From: Eriocheir sinensis
Lineage: Eukaryota; Arthropoda; Malacostraca; Decapoda; Varunidae
Assembly (NCBI RefSeq): GCF_024679095.1
Contig: NW_026110518.1
Coordinates: forward strand, 372,001-436,000
Reading direction: 5' to 3'
DNA: 64,000 bases
The notes beneath the pieces are model-generated. The model was given only the letters and a program-made list of their open reading frames with translations, was not told the DNA's origin and did not search any database. Shown here piece after piece: positions 26,291 to 38,156 of the stretch. Numbering within the stretch: the first letter of the stretch is position 1; each line of letters starts with the position of its first letter. The translations under genes and the position numbers were made by a program.

Positions 26291-27995
26291 ATTTCCTCCA
26301 ATTCCACTTCTTCCTCTTTCCCTCCTCTCCTTAACCCTGACGGCAGCACTGCCGTCTCGTCTGTCTCTAAGGTTGAACTCAAAATTTCTGTAAAAACTCC
26401 ACCTTGGACGATTCTGGGCATATTCCTCCTTCTCATCCCCCCTCTGACTCCTTTATGCCTGTTATTAAGATTCTTCCAAATGATGTTTTCTATTCCATCT
26501 CTGGCCTCAACTCTCAGAAGGCATATGGACCTGATGCAGTGCCTCCTATTGTCCTTAAAAACGGTGCTTCCGTGCTGACACCCTCCCTGGTCAGACTCTT
26601 TCGTATCTGCCTATCAACATCTACCTTTCCTTCCTGCTGGAAGTATGCCTTTGTACAGCCTGTGCCTAAGAAGGGTGACCGTTCCAATCCCTCAAACTAC
26701 CGTCCTATAGCTTTACTTTCATGTATATCTAAAGCTTTTGAATTAATCCTTAACCGGAACATTCAAAAGCACCTTTCCACTTCTAACCTTCTATTTGATC
26801 GCCAGTATGGGTTCCGCAAGGGGCGTTCTACTGGCGATCTTCTTGCTCTCTTAACTGACTCTTGGTCATCCTCTCTTAGTCGTTTCGGTGAAACTTTCTC
26901 TGTTGCGCTAGACATATCGAAAGTCTTCGATAGAGTCTGCCACCAGTCTTTGCTTTCTAAACTGCCCTCTTTCGGATTCTATCCCTCTCTCTGTTCATTT
27001 ATCTCCAGTTTCCTTTCCTGCCGTTTTATCTCTGCGGTGGTAGATGGTCACTGTTCTTCCCCTAAACCTATCAACAGTGGTGTTCCATAGGGCTCTGTCC
27101 TATCACCCACTCTCTTCCTGTTATTCATCAATGATCTTCTTTCCATAACAAACTGTCCTGTCCACTCATACGCCGACGACTCCACTCTGCATTATTCAAC
27201 TTCTTTCAATAGAAGGCCATCCCAACAGGAAGTACACGACTCCAGACTGGAGGCTGCAGAATGCTTCACCTTAGACCTTGTTATCATTTCCGATTGGGGC
27301 AGAAGGAACCTTGTGTCCTTCAATGCCTCAAAAATTCAATTTATCCACCTATCAACTCGACACAATCTTCCAGACACCTATCCCCTATTCTTCGACAACA
27401 CTCAGCTGTCACCATCTTGAACAACAAACATCCACGGTCTATCCTTAACTCAAAATCTCAACGAAACTTCACATCTCCTCTCTCGCTAAATCAGCTTCAT
27501 CGAGGTTGGGCGTTCTGTATCGTCTCCGCCAGTTCCTCTCCCCCGCGCAGTTGCTATCCATATACAGGGGCCTTGTCCGCCCTCGTATGGAGTATGCATC
27601 TCACGTGTGTGTGTGTGTGGGGGCTCCATTTGGAGTCTAAGGCTCTTCGTCTCATCAGCTCTCCTCCTCCTATTGATAGTCTTCTACCTCTTAAATTCCG
27701 TCGCGATGTTGCCTCTCTTTCTATCTTCTATCGATATTTCCACGCTGACTGCTCTTCTGAACTTGCTAACTGCATGCCTCCCCCCCTCCTGCGGCCCCGC
27801 TGCACACGACTTTCTACTCATGCTCATCCCTATACTGTTCAAACCCCTTATGCAAGAGTTAACCAGGATCTTCACTCTTTCATCCCTCACGTTGGTAAAC
27901 TCTGGAACAATCTTCCTTCATCTGTATTTCCTCCTGCCTACGACCTGAACTCTTTCAAGAGGAGGGTATCAGGACACCTCTCCTCCCGAAATTGA
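26290..27995 (+). pseudogene. LINE family A reverse transcriptase
   Basis: The frame 26404-27090 holds KKGDRSNPSNYRPIALLSCI, QYGFRKGRSTGDLLALL and VALDISKVFDRVCHQSLLSK; after a stop at 27088-27090 follow GSVLSPTLFLLFINDLL and SYADDSTLHYST with the catalytic Y-A-D-D (about 27169). Frame breaks near 27417 and 27600 divide the thumb and C-terminus, ending about 27995 (FKRRVSGHLSSRN). CR1/jockey group; exact clade not assigned. Confidence 0.88.
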
Positions 27996-28204
27996 CCTTT
28001 CTTCCGCCCACCTCTTTTGATTCTTTTTTGGGGAGCAGCGAGTAGCGGGCTTTTTTATTGTTTCCCTTTTTTGTGCCCTAGAGCTGTCTCCTACGTTGTA
28101 AAAAAAATGGTAATACAGCTTTCAGAACACAAGACGTACACTCACTCCGATAAGTATAGTTACACATTCAGCATGATACAAACTGAGACCAAGAACGAAG
28201 AAAT

Positions 28205-28635
28205 GGATTGGTCAAACTCTTTCGCCTCTGCCTGTCAACATCTACCTTTCCTCCCTGCTGGAAGTATCCCTTCATACAGCCTGTGTTTAAGAAGGGTGAC
28301 CGCTACAACCCCTCAAACTACCGCCGTATAACTTTACTTTCCTGTCTATCTAAAGCTTTTGAATCAATCCTTAACATTAAGATTCAAAAGCACCTTTCCA
28401 CTTCTCACCATCTATCTGATCGCCAGTATGGGTTCCGACAAGGGCGCTCAACTGACGATATTCTTGCTCTCTTAACTGATTCTTGGCCATCATTTCCTAG
28501 CCGTTTCGGTGAAACTTTCTCTGTTGCGCTAGACATATCGAAAGCTTTTGACAGAGTCTGCGACAAGTGTTAGCTTTCTAAACTGCCCTCTTTCGGATTC
28601 TATCCCTCTCTCTGTTCCTTTATCTTCAGTTTAAC
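28205..28635 (+). pseudogene. LINE family A, second RT fragment
   Basis: The frame 28208-28573 reads KKGDRYNPSNYRRITLLSCL, QYGFRQGRSTDDILALL and VALDISKAFDRVCDKC, stop. It lies 90 bp after the 3' end of the previous copy, same orientation, and stops short of the catalytic box. Confidence 0.88.
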
Positions 28636-28759
28636 AACTAAGGGAGTGGACGTGACAGGTAAATAAGGACAACAGCATAAATATTATCATATGATGGATC
28701 ATTACAGAAAGAAGGTCGGGGAGGCAGAAGACCAAAACTAAAGGAGAGGGATGAAAGAC

Positions 28760-30000
28760 TGAAACATAATATGACGGACCATATTAATAGATTTCCACGA
28801 ATGGAGTCTCATTATTGCAGGCAGAGCACTACTAAGGAGCATTTATTCCCTGGCCTAACTGTAAGTTAAATTAATCAGCTGTATAATAATGAACATTCTT
28901 AGGATCAAGTTAGCTTTTCTTATTATAGGAAAATATTTAGTGGCCTTAATCTAAAATTCCATATTTCTAAAAAGGACTTATGTGGACTTTGTGACACATT
29001 TTGGAATGGGAATAAGGATGATCAAGAAGCAGTAAAAGAACGTTTTAAAAACATGTTATTGAGAAGGAGAATGTTAAAAAAATTGAAATAAAAAGAAAGA
29101 GAGAGAGGAAAGGTGGATGAGAAATTCCTTGTAGCAACATTTGATTTACACCTAGTGATTTATTTGCCTATATCAAAACGATGTGAACTGTTCTACAGAC
29201 GAAAGTTGTCCTGCTATAATTTCAAAGTGTACAATCTTGGAAATGGGGAAGGTGTCTGTTATTTTCGGCATGAAGCAACTACCAGTCGTGGGGCAAATGA
29301 GATCGCTCGTGTGTGTATGATTTGTTGGTGGATGCTGACGAGAAAGGTGTACGTGAAGTTGTATTTTCTAGCGATGGCTGTGGAGGCCAAAATACGAATT
29401 CCATCCTTCCAGCCATGTTTATATATTTCTTGGACTGTTCTGTTTCCATCCAGCGCATCACTTTATGCTTTTATAAAACCAATCATGGGCAAAGTGAAGG
29501 TGATGCAATACACAGTACACTTGAAAGAGCCGTCAAAAGAGCTGCTGATGTTTTTTTATCCCCACACAGTTGCCTATGATAATCCGGCTTGCAAGAAAAG
29601 TTCCATATAAGGTTATTGAAGTACAACCATCAATGATAAAATATTGGAAGCAACTCTCAACAGCTTAGGATCCCTCGCGTTAGATAATCTGATGAGAGTG
29701 CGCCAGTGGACTGGACCAAGATAATGCAACTGCACACAGACAAAAAGAAAAAGCAGAAGCTATTCTACAAAGCGTCTCATTGTGTTGAAAATTTTCTAAC
29801 TCTGTCACTCCAGGATACTAGACGCAACTCTACTATGAGCAGCCAGACCAGGACCTGTGTTACAGCTTCCAAAGCTGTCAAACTCGAAATACAAAGACCT
29901 TATAACTTTATGTGGTGGTCCGACTCCAGTCATTCGCAAGCAAGATCATGTTTCTTTTTATCAGGATCTACCACACTTGTAGCAACAATACAATGCTGAA
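28760..30000 (+). pseudogene. DDE-like transposase relic of an unclassified family
   Basis: From about 28768 the translation reads MTDHINRFPRMESHYCRQST, then FHISKKDLCGLCDTFW. The frame 29113-29300 gives FDLHLVIYLPISKRCELFYR and YNFKVYNLGNGEGVCYF, and 29313-29579 VFSSDGCGGQNTNSILPAMF. This order (SHYCR, KKDxCxxC, LFYxRxLxxYNxxVYNL, SDxCGGQN) is one I know from a widespread animal family of uncharacterised transposase-like proteins; I cannot name its superfamily. The SDGCGGQN block probably holds an acidic catalytic residue. Frameshifts and stops throughout; no terminal repeats identified. Confidence 0.6.
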
Positions 30001-30063
30001 CTATGGAATGTAACAAAATGGTTGATTGTAAAGTGCTTTAAACACTCATTCAGTATGTTAAAA

Positions 30064-30079
30064 CCCTAGAACACTAACC
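30064..30079 (+). repeat. piggyBac left terminal inverted repeat
   Basis: CCCTAGAACACTAACC, exact inverse of 32131-32146. Confidence 0.95.
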
Positions 30080-30262
30080 TGGGTAGGATTTCCGCCCCGC
30101 TCAGTGCGGGTCAAATGGCCCGCTCCTTTCTTTATCATACCCACAATGCATGCATTGTTTTGGCAACCATTTGCTTTCCAGTCTGAGCTCTATGCTAATC
30201 GGTGGTGGGCGTGTGGTGGTAGTAAGTGACATTATTAGCGTTGTTCGTGATTTATGGGCTAT

Positions 30263-31017
30263 GCTGGGTGGAAAAGCACCCATGGTTATAAATAGTGTTC
30301 CATATAGACTAAGCACGTACATCACGTAATGAACATGTTTGTGTGTGTGTTGTACGAAATAACATAATGTGTTGTGCTCTATAGTGTTGTCGAGAGTTGA
30401 ACCGTGTTGTTATGTTGTGATACTCGCGTTTCTCTGTATGTGTATATTATTTTCACGATATTTCCTACGACAGGTATTGCTTTTCACGTGTAACGTGGAC
30501 AGTTGCTGGTAATTCAGGAGCAGGGGAGCAGTGCTGGTGGTGAGGAGCTAGGTGGACACTCCTGGCACCGGTGCTAGCTTTCTCCAGGGTTGCAGGTAGG
30601 CCTAAAAGTGACGCCAGGCCTGTTATCAGTGCTGGGTGGAAAAGCACCCATGGTTATAAATAGTGTTTCATATAGACTAAACACGTACATCACGTAATGA
30701 ACATTTTTTTGTGTGTGATGTACGAAATAACATAATGTGTTGTGCTCTATAGTGTTGTCGAGAGTTGAACCGTGTTGTTATGTTGTGATACTCGCGTTTC
30801 TCTGTATGTGTATATTATTTTCACGATATTTCCTACGACAGGTATTGCTTTTCACGTGTAACGTGGACAGTTGCTGGTGATTCAGGAGCAGGGGAGCAGT
30901 GCTGGTGGTGAGGAGCTAGGTGGACACTCCTGGCACCGGTGCTAGCTTTCTCCAGGTTTGCAGGTAGGCCTAAAATTGACGCCAGGCCTGTTATCAGTGC
31001 TGGGTGGAAAAGCATCC
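30263..31017 (+). repeat. Tandem duplication, 368-bp unit, two copies plus 19 bp
   Basis: GCTGGGTGGAAAAGCA starts at 30263, 30631 and 30999, so the period is 368 bp. The two full units are almost identical; the third stops after about 20 bp and passes into transposase coding sequence. The same short block at both borders marks the likely exchange site. Confidence 0.95.
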
Positions 31018-31658
31018 ATCCCAAAAGTCATGTACAAACTGGAGAGAAAGAGGAAACCCAACACCAGCATCTTCCTCTTCTCAAGAAACATGATGTTGAC
31101 CTCATTCAAGGCCAAAATGAACAAAATTGTGGTGATGCTGTCATCCAAGCATAATGAGAGTGAGATGGCCAGAAAAACAAGCCAGAAGTGATACACTTCT
31201 ATAACCGCACCAAAGGTGGTGTTGATGTACTGGATCACATGTGTGCTACGTACTCTTGCAGCCGCAAGACCAGAAGATGGCCTCTGTGTCTCTTCTATGG
31301 CATCCTCAACATTGCTGTTGTGAATGCCTTCATCCTCCAACATGGCCATCAAGAGACAACAGTAAAAAAGAGGCGCCTCTTCATGCACGAGATGGCGCGG
31401 GAGATGGTGCTGCCATGGGCCCAAGAAAGGCTAAATATAGAACAAATGCCCAGGAGGGTAGAGACAATCATCTTGGGCTGTTTTAACATGGAAGAGGAAC
31501 CAGTTCAGAGAGAAGAACAACTCCCCAAAATAAAGAGGAGATGCGCCTTCTGCAAGTATCACCCAAACATGCCGAAGGTCGCGGCTGTATGCAACACCTG
31601 CAAAATATCTGTATGTGTAAGGCACTACGTACATCAGTGTCCTGAGTGCAGAGTGTGA
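30999..31658 (+). pseudogene. piggyBac transposase, C-terminal part
   Basis: It reads YKLERKRKPNTSIFLFSRNM and NKIVVMLSSKHNESEMARK; after a frameshift at about 31185 follow HFYNRTKGGVDVLDHMCATY and SRKTRRWPLCLFYGILNIAV. TKGGVDVLD carries the third catalytic aspartate of piggyBac enzymes. The tail has the cysteine-rich domain CAFCKYH ... CNTCKISVCVRHY ... CPEC, which recognises transposon ends in the family. It ends at 31658. The first two catalytic aspartates are absent. Confidence 0.9.
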
Positions 31659-32130
31659 AAGGTAACTATCCATATTGCCACTACAGGAAGAGTAATACTG
31701 TATATACCATTACTTTTTATGACAGGAATACATTATGTGTATATTTCATGTTCCTAAAATTGCCTATTTTCATTGTTCCAGGTCAGACTGAGGAATGCAT
31801 CTTGGTGGAGTGCTGTGGGCAGGAATAACTGCAGCAACTCTCCAACTAATAGATATAAGTAGTCATTAAGCTGTAATTTATTTATTTTATTTTTTTTTAG
31901 AATATTTTTTGAAGCAACATGAAATTTTGAGATTTATTTTTATACATTTTCTAGAATAAAAACTAAGCCATATTTCTCTTTAAACTTTGTTTCACTGTCT
32001 TCCTGAATCCCTATTCTTAACACTACAAACCACCAAGTATTAAAAAAAAAGATAGAAATATTTTATTTTATTTTTTTCTTGACGGGGTTCTTTTTTACCC
32101 ATGGTTAGGTTTACTGTGATAACTTAACAA

Positions 32131-32150
32131 GGTTAGTGTTCTAGGGTTAA
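32131..32150 (-). repeat. piggyBac right terminal inverted repeat and TTAA
   Basis: GGTTAGTGTTCTAGGG followed directly by TTAA, the family's target site. Confidence 0.95.
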
Positions 32151-32502
32151 CAATATTTATAGCGTAGCTATAGTTTTGATTTTATGCATGCATTAAGGAA
32201 ACCTAAGGTTTAAAAAACTTCATTGAATTTAAAAAAAAAAAATCGTGAATGGACACCTAGGTTTTATCACAACAAATAATAAAACAAAATCAATTGTGGT
32301 AACAAATACATAGTAACGTGGTGTATATGATTTTCTTGTATGAATACATTTTATAGGATACGTACAGTTTTGGTTTTATGTATATATTATGATAATTTAA
32401 GTTTTAATGGAAATGAATATGTGACGAATTTTAATGACGATGAATAAATCTGCTTCACAAACTGACGAATCAGTGTCGAATCACTAAAATGTCCATGCTG
32501 AA

Positions 32503-32733
32503 TGTTTTCACAAACCGCCGAATGTCTTGCAATTGAATTTACTCCATGGTACTAAGACTAAACAAAGATATTGTAAAGCCTTACCAAACAGACAACTAAA
32601 GGCTTTGAAAACACAAAATATTGTCAGAACACTGTAAATAATAATCAAGAGAGGGCATCTGAAAAAGGGGACAATCTTCAGAGGCAATTTTCTAGCAAAA
32701 GGAATGATGAACATTCGCCGGTTTGTGAAAACA
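32503..32733. repeat. Inverted-repeat element, possible MITE, 231 bp
   Basis: Arms 32503-32525 (TGTTTTCACAAACCG, then CCGAATGT) and 32711-32733 are inverse complements with one mismatch over 23 bp, separated by 185 bp with no ORF. No target duplication was recognised. Confidence 0.6.
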
Positions 32734-32825
32734 CCGACGAATTCTACCTCCATGCCTCGCACCCACCAAGACAACATAATGTCACCTCTTTGCCACGCCT
32801 CTCCTGCGTCTGAAATTACTTGTTA

Positions 32826-32945
32826 TGATTATACTTTGCTACATCGCAGCGCTCAGGCCTTCTATAAGAAGGACTGGCAGGACGCGAACCTGGATCCTCC
32901 ATGCCGTGGCCGCACGCCGACCACTCAGCCACCATCACCTCCCGT
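32826..32945 (-). repeat. tRNA-like SINE head
   Basis: The minus strand reads GGTGGCTGAGTGGTCGGCG (A box) and CAGGTTCGCGTCCTGCC (B box), with correct spacing. A body similar to the other SINEs was not seen, so it is a truncated or third SINE type; a real tRNA gene is unlikely because no acceptor stem closes. Confidence 0.6.
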
Positions 32946-33108
32946 CTCGTGAGCGGTCCCATACTGGCTAAAGGTAACATGAGATGTTTCGTCTCCTGAA
33001 TGTTACGTTCACGGCTGTTTTAGTTTCTTTCTAGCATCTCTAGTATATTTTGATTTGATGTAAGATGGCTATTATTTCTGATGGTGTGGTTATTTTGACT
33101 GTTGGTCT

Positions 33109-33340
33109 TAACCCGGCAGCGTCGGTGGACCCATTTTTGGGCTCCCGCGAGTCGGTCCGCTGAAACGGCGGACCCAGTTTTGGGCTCGGCTCAAAACGCC
33201 TAATTCGAGCTAATTGGAGGCGGTAGCGGCATAAAGCAACCCACCATGCATGAACTGGGTCATTGTGGTGGGTGATTGATCTTGAGGTGGGCTTATTTGT
33301 CATAGGTGGTGCTGTAAGGTCATGGCAGAATGAATTAGCT
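33109..33340 (+). repeat. Unclassified 232-bp dispersed repeat, copy 2
   Basis: Aligns end to end with 19600-19831 by eye, with scattered substitutions. Confidence 0.85.
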
Positions 33341-33511
33341 ATCCATGCAGTAATCACTTGTCAAATTCTCTAAAGAGTGGAGTACTCTGATATACGTTCC
33401 ATGTCTGACTGGATGCGGCGGCCTTTTCGAGCAAATCTGAGGTTGTGGGAGCAACAGAATTGGCTGTGGCAGAACGGCGATTGGCATGGGTATTGAGGGC
33501 AGAGGCATATG

Positions 33512-34770
33512 TCATTCCTGGTCTCGACATTTTGTTGAGAGCGAGTTACTTCGCCTCAGCACAGCCACCCTTTCCTGGTTGCGTATGGTGAGTAATTCTT
33601 TTACAAATTTGTCGCACTCACAATCCTTTGATGAGGCGGGATGTGGCTCAACACAGTGGTAGCACCACACAGGGCCACGGCAGTCGTCACCGTGGTTATC
33701 CATGCCACAGGACACACACATTTTTGCGATGCCATTTTTCAAGCGCCGACAGGTCTGGGTGACGTGACCAAACGCTTGACAGTGAAAGCACCTTCTGGGG
33801 TTGGGGACATAGGGCTTCACATTTAAATTTAGCCAGGCCAGCTTGACAGTTTTAGGCGGTACTAGTCGGTGAAATTAATAAACCGTGTTGGTGTGGGTGT
33901 GAATACTAAGTTTACTTTTCCTTGAACTCGTCGCACTGATGTCACATAGTAGTGTTTGAGTTCATTCACCAACCTCTCTTCTGAGTAGCGGAGAAGGTCC
34001 CGTGAAAAGACAGCTCCCCGAGATTGGGTCATGATGGCATGGGGAGAACAGGACACGGATGAAACAGGAACCGAGGTAAGGGCGCGGAGCTTTGAGCTCT
34101 CTTCAGATGCCGAGATTTCGACCAACAAGCTACCGTCCCCTTGTGGCATGATCTTGGGTTCACGGCCACACGTCTTGACCAAAGAACGGTGTACTTAAAA
34201 ATATCGAGGTCATTAATCGAGCATCCATCAACAGACTTTAACAACAATGTACTTCTGAAAATTGACAGGCTCATATATGCCAGGCATAACTTCTATTTTG
34301 AGACTGAGGAGCTCCCAGGTACACATGAGCCTGCTAAACTATTCCGTGGACCTTTTGGTCGCACGGACTTGTCTTGGGCAGACCCTCCAGTAGGTAGGGA
34401 CTTCACAGAGGCACCACCGGGAGCCGTGAAAGGCTCCAGGGTGGCGATGAGAGTAGACCGTGAGGGGGTAATCGGGGACAGGCGGACGTCAGGAAGAGAG
34501 GCAGGCCGAGGCAGGGAAAGCTTATCCATACACAGGGGGTTCGTTTCACTCCCCCACACCCCTACCCACCACGGAGACCAACAAGGGGAGGCTGGATGTT
34601 GGGGCCAGACCGCACCCAACAGCCCCAGGGGTAATGGAGACGTATACGAAGCCATTGATAGACGTTTACTGGCGACCGCGGGACCGTTGCGACCAAAGAG
34701 ACTATATACGAAGAGATAGTGGTATGTTGTAATTCCTCGGGCGTGCGGAAGTAGCGCCATCTATTGCAGC
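33512..34770 (-). pseudogene. LINE ORF1 (jockey-like) with three zinc knuckles
   Basis: On the minus strand the N-terminal part (about 34530-34400) reads ATLEPFTAPGGASVKSLP, followed by VDGCSINDLDIFKYTVLW near 34230. The C-terminus (33820-33512) reads VPNPRRCFHCQAFGHVTQTC, CVSCGMDNHGDDC and CYHCVEPHPASSKDC, three knuckles of the kind found in ORF1 of jockey and I-type LINEs, which coat element RNA. Frame changes near 34180 and 33850 break it. No ORF2 follows on the left. A related ORF1 start is at 41440-42345. Confidence 0.7.
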
Positions 34771-34981
34771 CCACCAAAAACGTCACTTTTCAGGGGTAGC
34801 TTTACTATTTTTGAAGTACCTGCCACAGCACCCTATCCAGCCTTTAATTATTTTTTTCATTATTGTAAAATTATTTACTAATGGGATCTTGAAAAATATA
34901 TTTGTTCTTATGTTTTATTAGGTATTATCTACACTATATCAATTTGTTATTTTAGGAAAAATATGGTGTAGAAAGCATTTG

Positions 34982-35109
<128 letters not shown>

Positions 35110-35189
35110 CAAACATATCCAGTGCTTTAAATACAAGCAAAGCATACAACATTCTATACATGCTAGATTACTATAATGCCTTTGCAACT

Positions 35190-35335
35190 GTGGTAACCCG
35201 GATGTCACACTGGTCCTGTGTCCCAGGGTAATGGGTTCCCTAACATCACAGCCTCAAGGGCCAATGTTACAGAGATGAGCACTGAGGCCACGTGCTGCTA
35301 CAGCGTATGCCCCTAACCGTACCTTTACCTTTTGC
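35190..35335 (+). repeat. SINE family V, 3' part
   Basis: CGGATGTCACACTGGTCCTG and CAGCGTATGCCCCTAA match the body of 11786-12098 in the opposite orientation. The tRNA head is missing. Confidence 0.8.
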
Positions 35336-35429
35336 AAAATGCTCTTAGCTGAGTAAAAATATCATACTAACTGTACAAGTGCCAGATAATGGCAAGCATT
35401 GCATACTGCTTGACATGGCAGAGAACAAA

Positions 35430-36720
35430 AGCTTCTAAGCATTACAACTGAAATAAACAATGGGAGACACTTAAAGCTTCTTAACTGAAAATGACCCGAT
35501 TCATAACAGGCAAAACCAACAATGGTGCGTTATATACAATAAAAACTGTATAAAAATGTTGCAAGGCACATCAATATAAGAGCAAAGCATCATAAAACAT
35601 GCTGAAATACATGATGGAGGACATCAAGAAGGTAACAAATGAGTTGTCTTAAATGGAATGCAATAACTTGGTGGTCCTGGGAGACAGCCGAGCCTGGAGG
35701 TGAAAATGGGATGAAGGACACGGTATGATCTCAAGCTCTGACCATGGTGTCAGGGTCATGAAGATATTAAGCTCAGTAGGCACAACTATGCAGCGGAGGC
35801 ACATATGATAAAAGCAAATGAGACAAAATAAGGCAACTCATAGTGTAAGAAAATAGCAGGAAAGTTATGCTGCAATATGACACACCAAATTACAGGGCAG
35901 ACAGTGATTTGTATTTCATAGGCTACATCAGTAAACATGTAGCATTTATTGTAGGAACCACACATTAAAGTTGGATGTAATAAAATATATGTTTTTAGCA
36001 CACATTAAAGTTGGATGTAATAAAATCATTTGATATGAAACTCCTTGAACTAGCCAACCAAACAAACCACTCTCTGTCCATCCCCCCCCCCTTCAAAAAA
36101 GCATTATTTTTCACAAGGTTTATGAAGCATTAGTCAAGAATATCAACTGCCATTACATTTTGTCAAAAAAAAAATCATACCTATGTGATTATGTATATCC
36201 TATAAAACAGAAAAAAAATTGCATGCTGTAATACAAACAAGATTACTCCTGGAAGCCACATTAATGATGCCAGACACGTGATGATAGACACTTAATGTGA
36301 TGAAATTACATGCTGTATTTCACATTATGAAACCAAGCCAAGTGTCACTGCAGCACATTATTAGGTAAGGCAGACATCAAAAGCTTGTTACCTGAACAAG
36401 ATTAAACATAACAGGCAAAATCCACAATAAAGTATTGCACACTGTTGGGTAGGGAAGAAAACAAATGTTTCCAAGCATTACACCTGAAATAAACAATGGC
36501 AGATATTCAAAGCTCGTGAGCTGAACAAGATCTGATTTATAACAGGCAAAACCAACAACGGTGCATTACATGCGATATCTGGCAGGGAAGATAAATGATT
36601 CCTTGCATTACAACTGGAAAGTGGCAGACACCCAAAGCTTGTTAATTGAACAAGATCTGATTTATAACAGGCAAGACTAACAATGGTGCATTACTTGCAA
36701 TATTTGGCAAAGTATATGGA
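35430..36720 (+). repeat. Degenerate tandem repeat, unit about 120-130 bp
   Basis: Blocks such as AAGCATTACAACTGAAATAA, TTATAACAGGCAAAACCAAC and AATGGTGCATTACATGC recur in the same order near 35440-35560, 36370-36460, 36470-36600 and 36600-36710. The middle (35570-36360) is unrelated or too diverged. Confidence 0.65.
35959..36026 (+). repeat. 28-bp direct repeat, 40-bp spacing
   Basis: CACACATTAAAGTTGGATGT plus the following 8 bases occurs at 35959-35986 and 35999-36026. Confidence 0.9.
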
Positions 36721-37574
36721 GATTTTTTTTTGGCGTAACAAGAGTAATACTAAATAATGGCAAATCCCACGAAGTTTCTCTTCTTTTGACAAAGCCTGTG
36801 CTCTTTGCTGCAGGGCTGTCAGAGTCTGTTTGCTCCAGCTAACATGTACTGAAATACCCCTGAGTCATGAGTGAAGTGTTGAAACTGAAGGCAAGTGAAA
36901 TACTGTGCTTAGAAATCTATTAGCATTTGGACTTTGATAGTATTAGGCCAGAGCAAACCTCCTCTCTTGTAACCCATATCTCCTACTAGGCTTAGATCTT
37001 GCAGCATGTTGAACCTGACCTCAGAAAAAATCCATCCCTATTGGACCTAAAAAATTGCTGGCTCTGGGCAAAAACTGCCCAGGAGTTGTAACAGCCTGGG
37101 CTTTGAGCTGCCTTGCCTCCCGGTGCAGACAGCAGGCTGTTGTGTGCAGCAATTTTCACTTTTCATGTCTGAAAATACATGAAAAATATTTAATCACAAT
37201 TCTAATAAAATATGTGCATCTAATTGCACTATTTTCAGTGCTATACGGACAGTGAATCTAAGCATTGACATTATGTCTGCACACCAGCTTCGATGGAAGG
37301 CTTCACTTAGATTGCCTGATAAGAGTAATATATTCAGGAGATGGGGGAGAGGATACAACTGGAGACTCTTGACAGATATAATGTCAAGATCTACAAGCAC
37401 TCATTTACCATATATATCTTTGATGATCAGTCCATACTAAAACATTTGTCAATGTGTTGCCACACTAAAAATCTAAAAATTCCCTGTTTCTGCAATGTTA
37501 GCCATACCTAAGCCCTGCTAAACCATCCAAGTGAATCAAGAATGAGTTCCGGGCGGCAGCATGAGCCAATATTA
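36721..37574. other. Intron-like sequence, nothing recognised
   Basis: No domain, splice-supported exon or repeat match found on either strand. Confidence 0.45.
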
Positions 37575-37685
37575 AATGGCGCCACTATAAAAAAAATTGC
37601 CTGCATCATGACAGGCCTGGGCCGACCGTCAGACCCCTGAAGAAAACCTACCGGCGCTATAGGCAGGTGGGGGAAAAAAAAAAGG
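37575..37685 (+). repeat. SINE family G, 3' part
   Basis: GGCGCCACTATAAAAAAAAT, GGGCCGACCGTCAGACCCC and an A-rich end match the family seen at 17388-17903. Confidence 0.7.
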
Positions 37686-38156
37686 ATCACATCAGAAGAA
37701 TGGACAAAGGTTTGTTAGTGGCACTTCAAGGTTATGCTACCTCTTCAAAGACTGGCCAGTCATGGTTTAAAGTGGAACAGGATAAACAAGAAACAGGTAG
37801 GTATCTGTGGACACTACTGTTACTATCAATTGCCAGCCTATGGCAAAATTTGAACCTATGCTATCAAAAACATAAGACCCATATGCTGATCACTCGACTA
37901 ATCGTAACGGTACTACAGCAATAGAAACATAATAAAGAGTTTAAATATATCATTCAAAATGTCAACCTTTTTACATACCTTTTTTTAAGATATGAAGCCT
38001 ACTGGTGTAACAGTTAAATATTGAACTCAATTTGTATGCAGAGATGTGAAGTATGTTATTAAGCTGTAATATTTCCAACACATAAGTTGTGATTAAAACA
38101 ACATGGAATAGTAACTAAAGAGGATAAATTATCACTGAGAACAAGAGGTTCCTTAC

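Larger units (their letters stand above)
25061..28115 (+). mobile_element. LINE family A, longest copy (endonuclease to 3' UTR)
   Basis: Endonuclease, RT, thumb, C-terminus and 3' UTR are contiguous on the plus strand. The 3' UTR contains GGAGCAGCGAGTAGCGGGC and ends at GAGCTGTCTCCTACGTTGT with an A run (28100-28108). No ORF1 is present, so the copy is 5' truncated or the family lacks one. Six or more partial copies lie in this window. Confidence 0.88.
30064..32146 (+). mobile_element. piggyBac-type transposon, internally rearranged
   Basis: The left end CCCTAGAACACTAACC (30064-30079) and right end GGTTAGTGTTCTAGGG (32131-32146) are perfect 16-bp inverted repeats starting with CCCTAG, as in piggyBac. 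TTAA follows the right end directly (32147-32150). On the left TTAA lies at 30058-30061 with two extra A before the element. Inside are a 368-bp tandem duplication and the C-terminal third of a transposase. The N-terminal part with the first catalytic aspartates is missing. Confidence 0.9.

Noticed and set aside
37800..37917. Another tRNA-like SINE head on the minus strand
   Set aside because: The B-box-like AGGTTCAAATTTT is present, but the A box and body are too diverged to support a call.
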